A stretch of 49,748 nt of DNA from Rickettsiales bacterium. Its GTDB lineage: Bacteria; Pseudomonadota; Alphaproteobacteria; Rickettsiales; JABSSG01. The stretch covers positions 1-49,748 of the forward strand of contig JAGVLN010000032.1 of the NCBI GenBank assembly GCA_020049805.1, written 5' to 3'. The position numbers and the translations under genes were made by a program. Of the stretch, positions 9,712 through 18,439 are shown in pieces. The notes beneath the pieces were generated by a model. The model was not told the origin of the DNA and did not search any database. It saw nothing but the letters and a program-made list of their open reading frames with translations. Position 1 is the first letter of the stretch. Every line of letters starts with the position of its first letter.

Positions 9712-10701
9712 ATGAATGATTTTTTGCTCCATAGGCCAAGAAGGTTACGATACAATCCGGTGCTTAGGTCTATGCTTAAGGAAATCAGGTTAGATATAGA
9801 TAATTTTGTTTTACCTTTATTTATTAAGCATGGAAAAAACATAAAAAATCCAATTTCTAGTATGCCAGGACATTATCAACTTAGTATTGATAATCTTGAA
9901 GCCGAGATTAATGAAATTACTACCCTTGGTATCAAAAGTGTACTTTTATTCGGTATACCAGAAAAAAAGGATGCTCTTGGCTCTGACTCTTTGCACGAAA
10001 AAGGTATTATTCAACAAGCAATAAAAGAAATAAAAAAATTAGCTCCTAATTTGCTCATTATTGCTGATGTATGCTTATGTGAATATACCGAACATGGACA
10101 TTGTGGAATCATTAAAGATAATGATGTAGAAAATGATAAAACTTTATCTATACTTGCTAATCAAGCAGTTAGCTTTGCCAAAGCCGGTGCAGATATAGTT
10201 GCTCCAAGCGGCATGATAGATGGTATGGTTTATGCAATAAGAGAAGCTCTTGACGCTAATAATTATTCCCATATCCCAATACTTAGCTACTCTATAAAAT
10301 ATGCTTCAAGTTTATATGGACCATTTAGAATGGCTACTGAAGGAGCTCCTAAATTTGGAGATCGACGCAGTCATCAAGCTGATTATTGCAATGCAAATGA
10401 AGCAATAAAAGAAGCAACTCTAGATATAGAAGAAGGTGCAGATATGATCATGGTTAAACCTGCTCACACTTATCTAGATATTATTTATAAACTCAAACAA
10501 CTTTATCCAGAAATTCCACTTGTTGCCTATCACCCTAGCGGGGAATATGCAATGATTAAAGCAGCTTGCCAAAATAATTGGTTAGATGAAAAACAAACTG
10601 TAATAGAAATTTTGACTGCAATTAAACGTGCTGGTGCTGATATAATTATTAGTTGTTATACTAAATATTTGGCTAAACTTTTACAGGAAAAAGAAGTTTA
10701 A
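9712..10701 (+). CDS. hemB: Delta-aminolevulinic acid dehydratase (porphobilinogen synthase)
   Basis: HemB condenses two 5-aminolevulinate molecules into porphobilinogen, the second step of heme synthesis after HemA (encoded at 20208-21416). The 329-aa sequence shows the Zn-site region DVCLCEYTEHGHCG (cysteines C121, C123, C131) and the Schiff-base lysines K196 (in SYSIKYAS) and K249 (in MVKPAH). The cysteine-type metal site indicates a zinc-dependent form. TAAGG lies before the ATG. The 3' end overlaps convergent pdxY by 4 nt. The upstream region is shared divergently with groES. Confidence 0.97.
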   Translation: MNDFLLHRPRRLRYNPVLRSMLKEIRLDIDNFVLPLFIKHGKNIKNPISSMPGHYQLSIDNLEAEINEITTLGIKSVLLFGIPEKKDALGSDSLHEKGIIQQAIKEIKKLAPNLLIIADVCLCEYTEHGHCGIIKDNDVENDKTLSILANQAVSFAKAGADIVAPSGMIDGMVYAIREALDANNYSHIPILSYSIKYASSLYGPFRMATEGAPKFGDRRSHQADYCNANEAIKEATLDIEEGADMIMVKPAHTYLDIIYKLKQLYPEIPLVAYHPSGEYAMIKAACQNNWLDEKQTVIEILTAIKRAGADIIISCYTKYLAKLLQEKEV

Positions 10702-11549
10702 AATTTAGCTACAGAAATAAATTCATTATCACCTATTTTTTTGTAATCATGACCAATAATAGCTAATTCACGCTGAGCTAATTTACTAGTTTCATTAATA
10801 ACATAATATGTACTAGCTAATGTTTTAGCTAAAGCTGTAGAAGGATTCTTATCACTAAGGTAATTTCCTAAAAATAGTGCTGAAAAGATATCGCCAGTAC
10901 CATTAGGTAAGATATCAAATGAGATTAAAGGAGTTTTTCCAAATAAAAATTGTTGCCCATCGGACAAAAATACCTGCATCTGATTAGCATCTAGGTCTTT
11001 AGCCTGAAAACTAGTAATAATAAATATTTTGACACCAAGATTATGAAAATAATCCGCAGCCTTTTTGGCATCTTCAATAGTTTCTATTTTTGCACCATAT
11101 AAAAGCTCAGCTTCAAAATGATTAGGCGTAATAATTGTAGCAGAAGGTAAAGCTCTATCTTTAAAAAAGCTAGTAATACCATCTTTGACAAATATACCTC
11201 TGCCGACATCCCCCATCACTGGATCACATAAATATAATATTTGTGGATTATCTTTTCTTAAATCTTCAACAGTAGATAAAATCACTTCACCAATTGTGCT
11301 ATCACCAAGATAACCTGATAATACCGCTCTACACTTACCCATAACTCCTAAATTTCTAATACCCTGTATTACATTTTTAATATGATCAGCATTAAAAATT
11401 TCACCTTGCCACTTACCATAGCCAGTATGATTAGAAAATTGAACCGTGTTTATTGCCCAAACATCATACCCTAAAGATTGCAAAGGAAAGCTTGCAGCTT
11501 TATTACCTACATAACCATATGCCACATGAGATTGAATCGATAATATCAT
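10698..11549 (-). CDS. pdxY: Pyridoxal kinase PdxY
   Basis: This ribokinase-family enzyme phosphorylates pyridoxal to PLP and so salvages vitamin B6 from the host. The 283-aa protein starts MILSIQSHVAYGYVGN and shows the conserved CDPVMGD (108-114), TPNHFEAELL near residue 141, and the anion-hole/catalytic NGTGD with D220. It begins immediately after the recJ stop codon, which indicates co-transcription. PLP is needed by HemA in this same window. PdxK is the close alternative, but the length and N-terminus fit PdxY. Confidence 0.93.
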   Translation of the reverse strand: MILSIQSHVAYGYVGNKAASFPLQSLGYDVWAINTVQFSNHTGYGKWQGEIFNADHIKNVIQGIRNLGVMGKCRAVLSGYLGDSTIGEVILSTVEDLRKDNPQILYLCDPVMGDVGRGIFVKDGITSFFKDRALPSATIITPNHFEAELLYGAKIETIEDAKKAADYFHNLGVKIFIITSFQAKDLDANQMQVFLSDGQQFLFGKTPLISFDILPNGTGDIFSALFLGNYLSDKNPSTALAKTLASTYYVINETSKLAQRELAIIGHDYKKIGDNEFISVAKF

Positions 11550-13328
11550 CTAATTTACTATTAAATCTTGGATTATCATTTCTGGGGTCTCTGCCCCATT
11601 CCATCGATTTATGCCTAAACTAACAATTAAAGTCAAATTAAAACGTTGTTTTGAAAGCAAAACCTCACTAATTGGATTGTCTAAAGCTCTAAAAGCTATA
11701 GCTTTTATTTTACAACTACTTCCATTACCTTCACTCAAAATACAGCTAATATGCTCACCTCCAACTATATCTGCTCGTACGATATTTACGTTGCTTATCA
11801 TAAATCTAGGCTGAAAATTACCACTTCCAAAAGGACCAAGCCTATCTATAAGATTAATGAAATCAATATTGGTAGAGCTTAATGTTAAATGAGTATCAAA
11901 ATAATTTACTGAAGCATTCAACAAATCTTTATAATTTTGATTAAAACTATTACAAAAAAATTCTTTCAAATCAGTTATTTTATCTAGATTTACAGTAAAC
12001 CCAGCTGCCATAGCGTGACCACCACCCGCAACTAACAAACCCGATAGCTTAGCTGACATCACAGCAGCTCCAAAATCAATACCAGTTACTGACCTACACG
12101 AAGCTTTTCCTACTCCATCTACTAGAGAAATTACTGCCGTTGGTTTGTTAAATTTATCTTTGAGTCTACTTGCTACTATTCCTATTACCCCAGGATGCCA
12201 ATCTTCACCTATAACAAAAATTATTGGGTCATTTTTATGTAATTTTTCTGCTTGGAGAATAGCTTGTTCTAAAACCATTAATTCTATAGCTTTTCTTTCT
12301 TCATTATATTCACTTAATTGCCTTGCTATTTTCATAGCTTGAACTTTATCATCACAAGAGAGTAATGTAGCTCCTAAAGGTGCTTGGCCAACTCTACCGC
12401 CAGCATTAATTCTTGGCCCAATAACAAAACCTAAATGATAAGTTGATATGTTATCATTAATACCAGCTATTTCAATTAAACTGCGCAACCCTAAATTTTG
12501 CTTATTATTTATTATTTTTATTCCTTGCCTGACCAATGCCCTATTCAGCCCAATCAAAGGCACTTGATCACATATTGTACCGAGAGCTACTAGATCAAGG
12601 AGTTGTAATAAATTTGGTTCTTTATTATTATTAAAAAAATTTATTTCTTTTAAATGAGCGGAAACAGCTACTATTAATAAAAAACATACGCCGACAGCAG
12701 CCAAATATTTTAAATCTGTCGTTTCGTCAATTCGATTTGGATTAATCACTGCTGTTGCTAGAGGTAATTCCGTACCACCTATATGATGATCCACTACAAT
12801 TACTTCAATTCCCATATCATTAGCTGCTGCTATTGGCTCATAAGATAAAGTACCACAATCTACAGTGATGATTAAAGCCGCTCCTTGATTTTTAAGAACT
12901 TGGAAAGCTTGTGTGCTTGGGCCATATCCTTCTAGAATCCTATCAGGAATATAGATGTCTGCTTTTACACCAATTTGCTTAAAATAATTTGCGAGTAACG
13001 CAGAAGAAGTGGCTCCATCAACATCATAATCTCCAAAAATAACTATTTTCTTATTATGCAAAATCGCTTGAGCAATAGACTCCACCGCCTTACGCATATC
13101 TAACAAACTAAATGGATTAGGAAGTAAATCTTTTAACTTTGGATCGAGAAAACGTGAAACATATTCAACATCTATATTGCGAGTTGACAACATTTCAGCA
13201 AAAATTTGAGGTAGCCCTGTCTTTTGATATATTGTTAATGCTAATCGAGGATCAAAAGTTGATTGGGTCCATTTTTTATTCTTAACAGACTTATAAACCT
13301 TTTTACTTTCTATTGAATCAACACTCAT
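11550..13328 (-). CDS. recJ: Single-stranded-DNA-specific exonuclease RecJ
   Basis: RecJ is a 5'-3' ssDNA exonuclease of the DHH superfamily, used in RecF-pathway recombination and repair. The metal-binding motifs are all visible: GDYDVDG (99-105), DCG (157-159), VDHH (179-182), D254 in the GTICDQVPL motif, then the DHHA1-domain GPRINAGGRV (304-313) and the GGHAMAAGF motif further on. At 592 aa it is of normal length and intact. It lies 5 nt after glpX and abuts pdxY, in the minus-strand series. Confidence 0.97.
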   Translation of the reverse strand: MSVDSIESKKVYKSVKNKKWTQSTFDPRLALTIYQKTGLPQIFAEMLSTRNIDVEYVSRFLDPKLKDLLPNPFSLLDMRKAVESIAQAILHNKKIVIFGDYDVDGATSSALLANYFKQIGVKADIYIPDRILEGYGPSTQAFQVLKNQGAALIITVDCGTLSYEPIAAANDMGIEVIVVDHHIGGTELPLATAVINPNRIDETTDLKYLAAVGVCFLLIVAVSAHLKEINFFNNNKEPNLLQLLDLVALGTICDQVPLIGLNRALVRQGIKIINNKQNLGLRSLIEIAGINDNISTYHLGFVIGPRINAGGRVGQAPLGATLLSCDDKVQAMKIARQLSEYNEERKAIELMVLEQAILQAEKLHKNDPIIFVIGEDWHPGVIGIVASRLKDKFNKPTAVISLVDGVGKASCRSVTGIDFGAAVMSAKLSGLLVAGGGHAMAAGFTVNLDKITDLKEFFCNSFNQNYKDLLNASVNYFDTHLTLSSTNIDFINLIDRLGPFGSGNFQPRFMISNVNIVRADIVGGEHISCILSEGNGSSCKIKAIAFRALDNPISEVLLSKQRFNLTLIVSLGINRWNGAETPEMIIQDLIVN

Positions 13329-13333
13329 TAACT

Positions 13334-14323
13334 CTACGCTTGTTTGAACAACCTATGTTCAGCCCTAATATGTCGAATAGTTTTATTTTGTGAACGCATG
13401 GCTATTGAATGTGTACAAACACTACCATTATTTACTATCTTTACTCCATCTAACATGGAACCACTAGTCACTCCTGTAGCAGCAAACATCACATCTTTGC
13501 CACGTGCCATCTCATTTACTATGTATTTTTTGTTTAGATCAGTTATGCCCATACGCATTGCACGCTCTTTTTGTTCCTCATCATTAAACAATAATCTACC
13601 CATCATCTGACCACCTGTAGTACATAAGGCCGCAGCTGCTAATACACCTTCAGGCGCCCCTCCAATACCCATATACATATCTATACCAGTTCCAGGGATT
13701 GCTGTAGCAATAACGCTTGCTATGTCGCCATCACTAATTAAACAAATCCTTGCCCCAGCTTCTCTAACTTTTGCAATTGTTTCTTCATGTCTAGTACGAT
13801 TTAGTATCATCACCACTAAATCTTCAATATTACAATGCTTAACTTTGGCTAAGTTAGTTAAATTAACCTTTGGGCTATTATCTAAATCTATAATTTGTTC
13901 TTTATAGTGGCACCCAATTGCTATTTTTTCCATATAAACATCAGGCGCATTTAATAAACCGCCCCCTTCACTCATTGCAATAACTGCCATAGAATTAGGA
14001 CCTCCAGTTGCACAAATAGTAGTGCCCTCTAATGGATCTAGAGCAATATCCACCTTTGGTCCATTACCAGAACCAACTTTTTCACCGATATATAGCATAG
14101 GAGCTTTATCTCTCTCCCCTTCACCAATAACTACTGTCCCATCGATATTAATTTGGCCAAGAGCTATACGCATAGCTGTCACTGCTGCTTGATCTGCGGC
14201 TTTTTCATCCCCTCGACCCATAAAATCATACGCTGCTATCGCTGCTGCTTCAGTGACTCTTACAGCTTCAAAAGTAATGTTTCTATCAAGTAAAGAAGTG
14301 ATAGATAAATGATCCTTTTTCAT
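13334..14323 (-). CDS. glpX: Fructose-1,6-bisphosphatase class II (GlpX)
   Basis: GlpX hydrolyses fructose-1,6-bisphosphate to fructose-6-phosphate, the gluconeogenic step. The 329-aa protein has GRGDEKAADQAAV, IGEGERD (66-72), the metal-binding DPLEGT (96-101) and IGGAPEGV, all hallmarks of class II. A strong AAGGAGA lies before the ATG. Rickettsia species have lost sugar metabolism, whereas Anaplasmataceae and some other Rickettsiales keep this enzyme to make fructose-6-phosphate for the non-oxidative pentose phosphate pathway, so its presence is informative for placement. It is followed after 5 nt by recJ. Confidence 0.96.
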   Translation of the reverse strand: MKKDHLSITSLLDRNITFEAVRVTEAAAIAAYDFMGRGDEKAADQAAVTAMRIALGQINIDGTVVIGEGERDKAPMLYIGEKVGSGNGPKVDIALDPLEGTTICATGGPNSMAVIAMSEGGGLLNAPDVYMEKIAIGCHYKEQIIDLDNSPKVNLTNLAKVKHCNIEDLVVMILNRTRHEETIAKVREAGARICLISDGDIASVIATAIPGTGIDMYMGIGGAPEGVLAAAALCTTGGQMMGRLLFNDEEQKERAMRMGITDLNKKYIVNEMARGKDVMFAATGVTSGSMLDGVKIVNNGSVCTHSIAMRSQNKTIRHIRAEHRLFKQA

Positions 14324-14403
14324 AATAATATCTCCTTGAGTTGGTAATATACTAATATACCAATAACTTTATTTATTCAATTTATAATTGGCAACTTAAT
14401 ATA

Positions 14404-15576
14404 TTATTGTGGAGGTAACATTGGAGGAGGCGGTGGAGCAACTTTATTGTCATATACTTCAACAGACTGATCTTGATTAATTTTGATTTTTTTTCGCATT
14501 GTATTATCAGGCGTAGAACTAGTAGGTGTATTAGGGGGATTGCTACTTGTAACAGCTGGAACAGAAGCAGAAGGATTAACTACTGGTGACGGATTACTAA
14601 TTGCTGTAGAAGGTGCAGATGGTTGTGTATTGTTAGCCGGCACTGCTGGTGGCACGTTAGTTTGTACAGACGTAGAAGGATTAACTACCGGTGACGAATT
14701 ACTAATTGCTGTAGAAGGCGCAGATGGTTTTGTATTGTTAGCCGGCACTGCTGGTGGTGAGCTAGTTACAGTTGATAGATCACTATTACCTGTATTAGGT
14801 ATAGAAGGTAATGTTACGGATGGCGATGAAACTACAGATTTATTAGTTGGGGCAGAACTTGTAATAGGAGAAGTATTTTGACTTATAGCGGTCTCTTTAT
14901 TTGTTGTAGGCGGTACTAAGGTGTTGGTATTTTTATTTGGATCTATTTTCGCAGGAGGAGGCGTATTATTTTTCCCATTAACTCCATTTGCTGGTTTATT
15001 TGCTTGTAGTTGCTTAAGTTTAGCTTCAATTTCTTCTTGGCTAGGACGCGTAGAACTAACTGGCACAGGATTTTTAGATTGAGTTTTAGGTTTTAACTTT
15101 GATTTAGAAATATTTGATTTTTTCTTTAAATTTTCTAATTCCTGTTTTTTATGCTTAATCATTTCTTTTTGTTTATCACTAGAAACTTTTCTTTCCGGAA
15201 CTTTAGATAAATCAGTATATGGTTTATGCTTAGTTTCATGCAATTTTACTTCTTGTACAGATTCGTTATGTAATCCTACTTGATAATCTATATCCATAGG
15301 CTCCATATAATTTGGTGCTACTTCCTCTAGAGTAATATCAGCAATTGAAGCATCGTCAAAATTGTCATTGTACCTATATTCGTTAATTACATTATTAACC
15401 TTAGCTTCTTCTATTTCATTTTCTTGCTTTTTTATATAATTACTATTCTCAATAGGCATTCTCAAATCATCTAGAGCATTAGATTTCCTAGATTTAAAAG
15501 CAGAACATGCTATTAAATTAAATAACAATAAAAAAAGTAATATAAGTCTCATTTGTGCGAAATTTTCTAATCTCAT
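14404..15576 (-). CDS. Pro/Ser/Thr-rich lipoprotein, 390 aa
   Basis: I recognise no family. The N-terminus has a signal peptide with a lipobox ending LIAC, the lipidated Cys being residue 24; a start at the second Met (15552) would give a more typical signal of 16 residues, and neither start has a clear ribosome site. Residues 30-130 are acidic, 130-170 are a Lys-rich probable coiled helix, and 170-360 are low-complexity Pro/Ser/Thr/Asn with a 35-residue tandem duplication. The C-terminus carries a poly-proline tract (APPPPPMLPPQ). The layout resembles a periplasm-spanning or surface-exposed stalk. It lies between murG and glpX on the same strand, 47 nt after murG. Confidence 0.85.
   Translation of the reverse strand: MRLENFAQMRLILLFLLLFNLIACSAFKSRKSNALDDLRMPIENSNYIKKQENEIEEAKVNNVINEYRYNDNFDDASIADITLEEVAPNYMEPMDIDYQVGLHNESVQEVKLHETKHKPYTDLSKVPERKVSSDKQKEMIKHKKQELENLKKKSNISKSKLKPKTQSKNPVPVSSTRPSQEEIEAKLKQLQANKPANGVNGKNNTPPPAKIDPNKNTNTLVPPTTNKETAISQNTSPITSSAPTNKSVVSSPSVTLPSIPNTGNSDLSTVTSSPPAVPANNTKPSAPSTAISNSSPVVNPSTSVQTNVPPAVPANNTQPSAPSTAISNPSPVVNPSASVPAVTSSNPPNTPTSSTPDNTMRKKIKINQDQSVEVYDNKVAPPPPPMLPPQ
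14571..14758. repeat. Tandem duplication, 105-nt period, in the Pro-rich lipoprotein gene
   Basis: Two near-identical copies (about 14571-14653 and 14676-14758) are offset by exactly 105 nt, i.e. 35 codons. They encode repeats of the form PPAVPANNT(K/Q)PSAPSTAISN followed by (S/P)SPVVNPS. The few differences are single-base changes, so the duplication looks recent or is maintained by recombination. A length-variable surface domain is a plausible consequence. Confidence 0.85.
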
Positions 15577-15623
15577 AATTAATTATTTTGGAGTTGGTTT
15601 ACGTTTTATGCAAATAAATTTTA

Positions 15624-16727
15624 TCATATATGCTTATATCTACAAAAATTTATGATACAATCAACTAATCTATCACTAGCATTATCATACAACGCCTTGG
15701 CATTATTAGCAGCATTTATAAGCATTGTAGAGTTATTGATTAATTCTTGTAATAAATTAGCAAAATTATTCGCTGTAAATTCTGGCTCATTAATTATCCA
15801 AGCTGCTTCATTATCAACTAGCATTTTAGCGTTTAAATATTGATGATTACCTATTGAACGTTGGATTGGTATGAATATTGTTGGTCTACCTATTGTAATT
15901 AATTCAGAAATGATCGAAGCGCCAGCTCTAGAGACAACAACATGTGCTTCAGCAATTAGCGCTGGAATATTATCAAAAAACTTCTCGATTACCGCATTTA
16001 TTTTTAACTTTTTATATTCTTCTCTAACTCTATCTAGATCTTCAATCCTGCATTGTTGATAAAGTTTAACCCGCTTAAGCACTTTTTCGTCAAGAAGAGC
16101 AAAAGCTCTAGGTAAAACCTTGCTTAAAATTGCTGCGCCTTGACTACCGCCAGTTATAAGAATATTAATTGGCTTCTTATCAGTAAAAATTACATAAGGA
16201 ATACTCCTGTATTTTAGCACTTCCTTCCGTACAGGGTTCCCTACCACTTGTACACGTTTATCATTAAGATCAACACCAATAGTGTTATTAAAACTTAATG
16301 CAATAACATTTGCAAATTTCATTAAAAATTGATTGGCTTTGCCAATAACTATATTTTGTTCATGGATAAAAATTGGTATTTTTAAAATTCTTGCAGCTAT
16401 TAAACTAGGAAAACTAGTATACCCCCCAAAACCTATTACTAGATTTGGTTTATATCCTCTATATATTTTTAATGAATAAATTATTCCAAAAAAAATTTTG
16501 ATAATAGAAACAAATTTATTGAATAAATTACCAGCAGAGCTTCCAGATGGTACTATTTTATAGTTCATATAGGAAGGAACTTGCATTTTATAATTTAAAA
16601 ATCTAGTATCAGCTAGCACTATACAATCATGATGCCTGGTATGTAATTCTTCCGCCACAGCTAATGCGGGAAAGATATGCCCCCCGGTCCCTCCCGTCAC
16701 TACGGCTATTTTAAAGTTTTTATCCAT
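15624..16727 (-). CDS. murG: UDP-GlcNAc:undecaprenyl-P-P-MurNAc-pentapeptide GlcNAc transferase MurG
   Basis: MurG makes lipid II from lipid I at the inner face of the membrane. The 367-aa GT-B protein shows TGGTGGH (11-17), GFGGY (99-103), HEQN (122-125), VVGNPVR (161-167), GGSQGA (193-198) and the UDP-GlcNAc-binding SRAGASIISEL. It starts 1 nt after the ftsW stop, the usual ftsW-murG arrangement of the dcw cluster, but other dcw genes (murC, murB, ddl, ftsQAZ) are not adjacent. Its presence with dapB and ftsW indicates that peptidoglycan precursors are still made. Confidence 0.97.
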   Translation of the reverse strand: MDKNFKIAVVTGGTGGHIFPALAVAEELHTRHHDCIVLADTRFLNYKMQVPSYMNYKIVPSGSSAGNLFNKFVSIIKIFFGIIYSLKIYRGYKPNLVIGFGGYTSFPSLIAARILKIPIFIHEQNIVIGKANQFLMKFANVIALSFNNTIGVDLNDKRVQVVGNPVRKEVLKYRSIPYVIFTDKKPINILITGGSQGAAILSKVLPRAFALLDEKVLKRVKLYQQCRIEDLDRVREEYKKLKINAVIEKFFDNIPALIAEAHVVVSRAGASIISELITIGRPTIFIPIQRSIGNHQYLNAKMLVDNEAAWIINEPEFTANNFANLLQELINNSTMLINAANNAKALYDNASDRLVDCIINFCRYKHI

Positions 16728-16728
16728 T

Positions 16729-17895
16729 TTAATGACTATACGTTTTCTTAGTTGGTAAAGTAATAATATTATACCTTTTACGCGTAAAAGAAAGCATCAT
16801 ACCTAACGCCATGGAAATTGCAAAAACTGAACACCCACCATAACTTATTAAAGGCAAAGTCATTCCTTTTGTTGGCAATAAATGCAAGGTTACACCCATA
16901 TTAAAAGCCGATTGAATTCCTATTTGAATTAAAATTCCAGATACTGCCAAGATATTAAATTGATTATTATCGCTTGCAATGAGATATAACCCTCTAATCA
17001 CTAAAATAGAAAACATTAATATTAAGAATATACAAGCGATAAAACCTAGCTCTTCTCCTACTACAGAAAAAATAAAATCTGTATGAGAATCTGGTAAATG
17101 CTGTTTAATTGTACCTTCACCTGGCCCTGTTCCATATAATCCACCATGTTTAAAGGCCTCTAAAGAGCGATTTATTTGATAGTTTTCAAAGTTTTCCGGA
17201 TCTAAAAAGCTGTCTATCCTTCGCTTTACATGAGGTAGTAAAAAATACGAAATTAAAACGGTAATCGTCCCAAAAAAAGAAACTAAAACCATCCAAAAAA
17301 TAGATAATCCAGCCAAAAACAATTGACTAATCCAAATCATAGTCACAGTCATTGCCATACCGAAATCAGGTTGTAATATTAACAATACCATTAATATCAA
17401 ATATATTACTAATGAAATTCTGAAAGCTGGAAAGTTAGGGTCTTCAAAGCTAATGGACAAGATCCAAGCAGTTACTACTGCAAATAATGGCTTAGCAAAT
17501 TCTGATGGTTGTAATGAAAAACCAAATATACTGATCCATCGTTTTGCTCCTTTAATATCTGGCCCCCATAATAATACCGCTACCAAGAAAAAAAGACATA
17601 AAATGAATCCAATAACAGCAATTCTCTTTACAGCTACTACCGGTAGAAAAGAAAAAAACATTATTAAAAATAAACCAATGAATAAATGAGCAATTTGACG
17701 CTTCATAAAATAAAATGGCTCAAGTCCTATACGTTCAGCTACTGCAGGACTTGCTGTAATTACCATAATAATACTAAAAGCAATTATGGTAAAAATAACC
17801 ATAATTGAAATTCTATCTACTGAAGCACCCCAAATTTGCAATAGATTTTTTTTATATCTTTTATTATACTCTATGTTATCAGAAGCCCATACCAT
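16729..17895 (-). CDS. ftsW: SEDS-family lipid II polymerase FtsW
   Basis: FtsW polymerises septal glycan strands with its partner class b PBP. The 388-aa protein has about ten hydrophobic segments and the SEDS signatures KGAKRW (115-120), QPSEFAK (129-135), the catalytic-Asp loop DSHTDFIFSVVGEELG (269-284) and GMTLPLISYGG (344-354). Linkage to murG favours FtsW over RodA. The first Met gives a sensible cytoplasmic N-terminus of about 28 residues. It faces the DUF2610 gene divergently across 83 nt. Confidence 0.95.
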   Translation of the reverse strand: MVWASDNIEYNKRYKKNLLQIWGASVDRISIMVIFTIIAFSIIMVITASPAVAERIGLEPFYFMKRQIAHLFIGLFLIMFFSFLPVVAVKRIAVIGFILCLFFLVAVLLWGPDIKGAKRWISIFGFSLQPSEFAKPLFAVVTAWILSISFEDPNFPAFRISLVIYLILMVLLILQPDFGMAMTVTMIWISQLFLAGLSIFWMVLVSFFGTITVLISYFLLPHVKRRIDSFLDPENFENYQINRSLEAFKHGGLYGTGPGEGTIKQHLPDSHTDFIFSVVGEELGFIACIFLILMFSILVIRGLYLIASDNNQFNILAVSGILIQIGIQSAFNMGVTLHLLPTKGMTLPLISYGGCSVFAISMALGMMLSFTRKRYNIITLPTKKTYSH

Positions 17896-17978
17896 AAAAG
17901 GTGCTTATATTAATATTTTGTTCATTATTATTTGATATCATAATAATAAATGCCAAACAACTAAATATAGTTTAAGTT

Positions 17979-18308
17979 ATGAAAAAGTTTACTGTTCCTT
18001 GCAATTTTAATGGTGTACAAGCTCCCTTCACAATATATATTGGCTCGCCTGAAGACAATCACCACCCTCTACATTTTCAAGCAGATTGGCTCTCTAAAGA
18101 GAGAGGTGGGACTATTCCTCAAGAAGTAATGGATAGTATAGCTAAACTTAAAGAATTAGCTGATAAAAACCATGTATCCTTTGAGGATTTATGTGTATAC
18201 GCCCTTGGTGCTGCTCAACAAGAGCAAGAAGAAGGTGTAGCAGATGATGCAACTGCAGCCGAAGCACCTCAAGACGATACTAACTCTCAAGACGCAACTA
18301 ATGCTTAA
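17979..18308 (+). CDS. DUF2610 domain protein
   Basis: The first 80 residues match what I know as DUF2610, a small domain of unknown function seen mainly in Rickettsiales: MKKFTVPCNFNGVQAPF, then HPLHFQADWLSKERGGTIPQEV, then HVSFEDLCVYALG. The conserved part is followed by a low-complexity acidic tail of Gln, Glu, Asp, Ala and Asn (about 84-109). There is no signal peptide or membrane segment. It is transcribed alone or ahead of the 587-aa gene, 131 nt downstream, which appears to have its own promoter. Function unknown. Confidence 0.85.
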   Translation: MKKFTVPCNFNGVQAPFTIYIGSPEDNHHPLHFQADWLSKERGGTIPQEVMDSIAKLKELADKNHVSFEDLCVYALGAAQQEQEEGVADDATAAEAPQDDTNSQDATNA

Positions 18309-18384
18309 TTTATAAAAAATATATTTACTATAGCTCTTTTGTCACTTTCATTTATATTCATCATTCTGTTTACCATTTATTAAT

Positions 18385-18411
18385 TTAATTGGTATAGAGT
18401 AGAATTATAAT
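18385..18411 (+). promoter_or_regulatory. Candidate promoter of the pentapeptide/His-rich gene
   Basis: A perfect TATAAT lies at 18406-18411, 29 nt before the start codon at 18440. The -35 is weak (TTAATT at 18385-18390, 15-nt spacing). An AAGG at 18426-18429 could serve as the ribosome site. It supports separate transcription from the DUF2610 gene. Confidence 0.35.
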
Positions 18412-18439
18412 CTACAAAAACATACAAGGTAATAACGAT

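Noticed and set aside
14483-14881. 132-codon plus-strand frame opposite the lipoprotein gene
   Set aside because: It arises from the low-complexity repeat read in reverse; the minus-strand frame has the lipobox.
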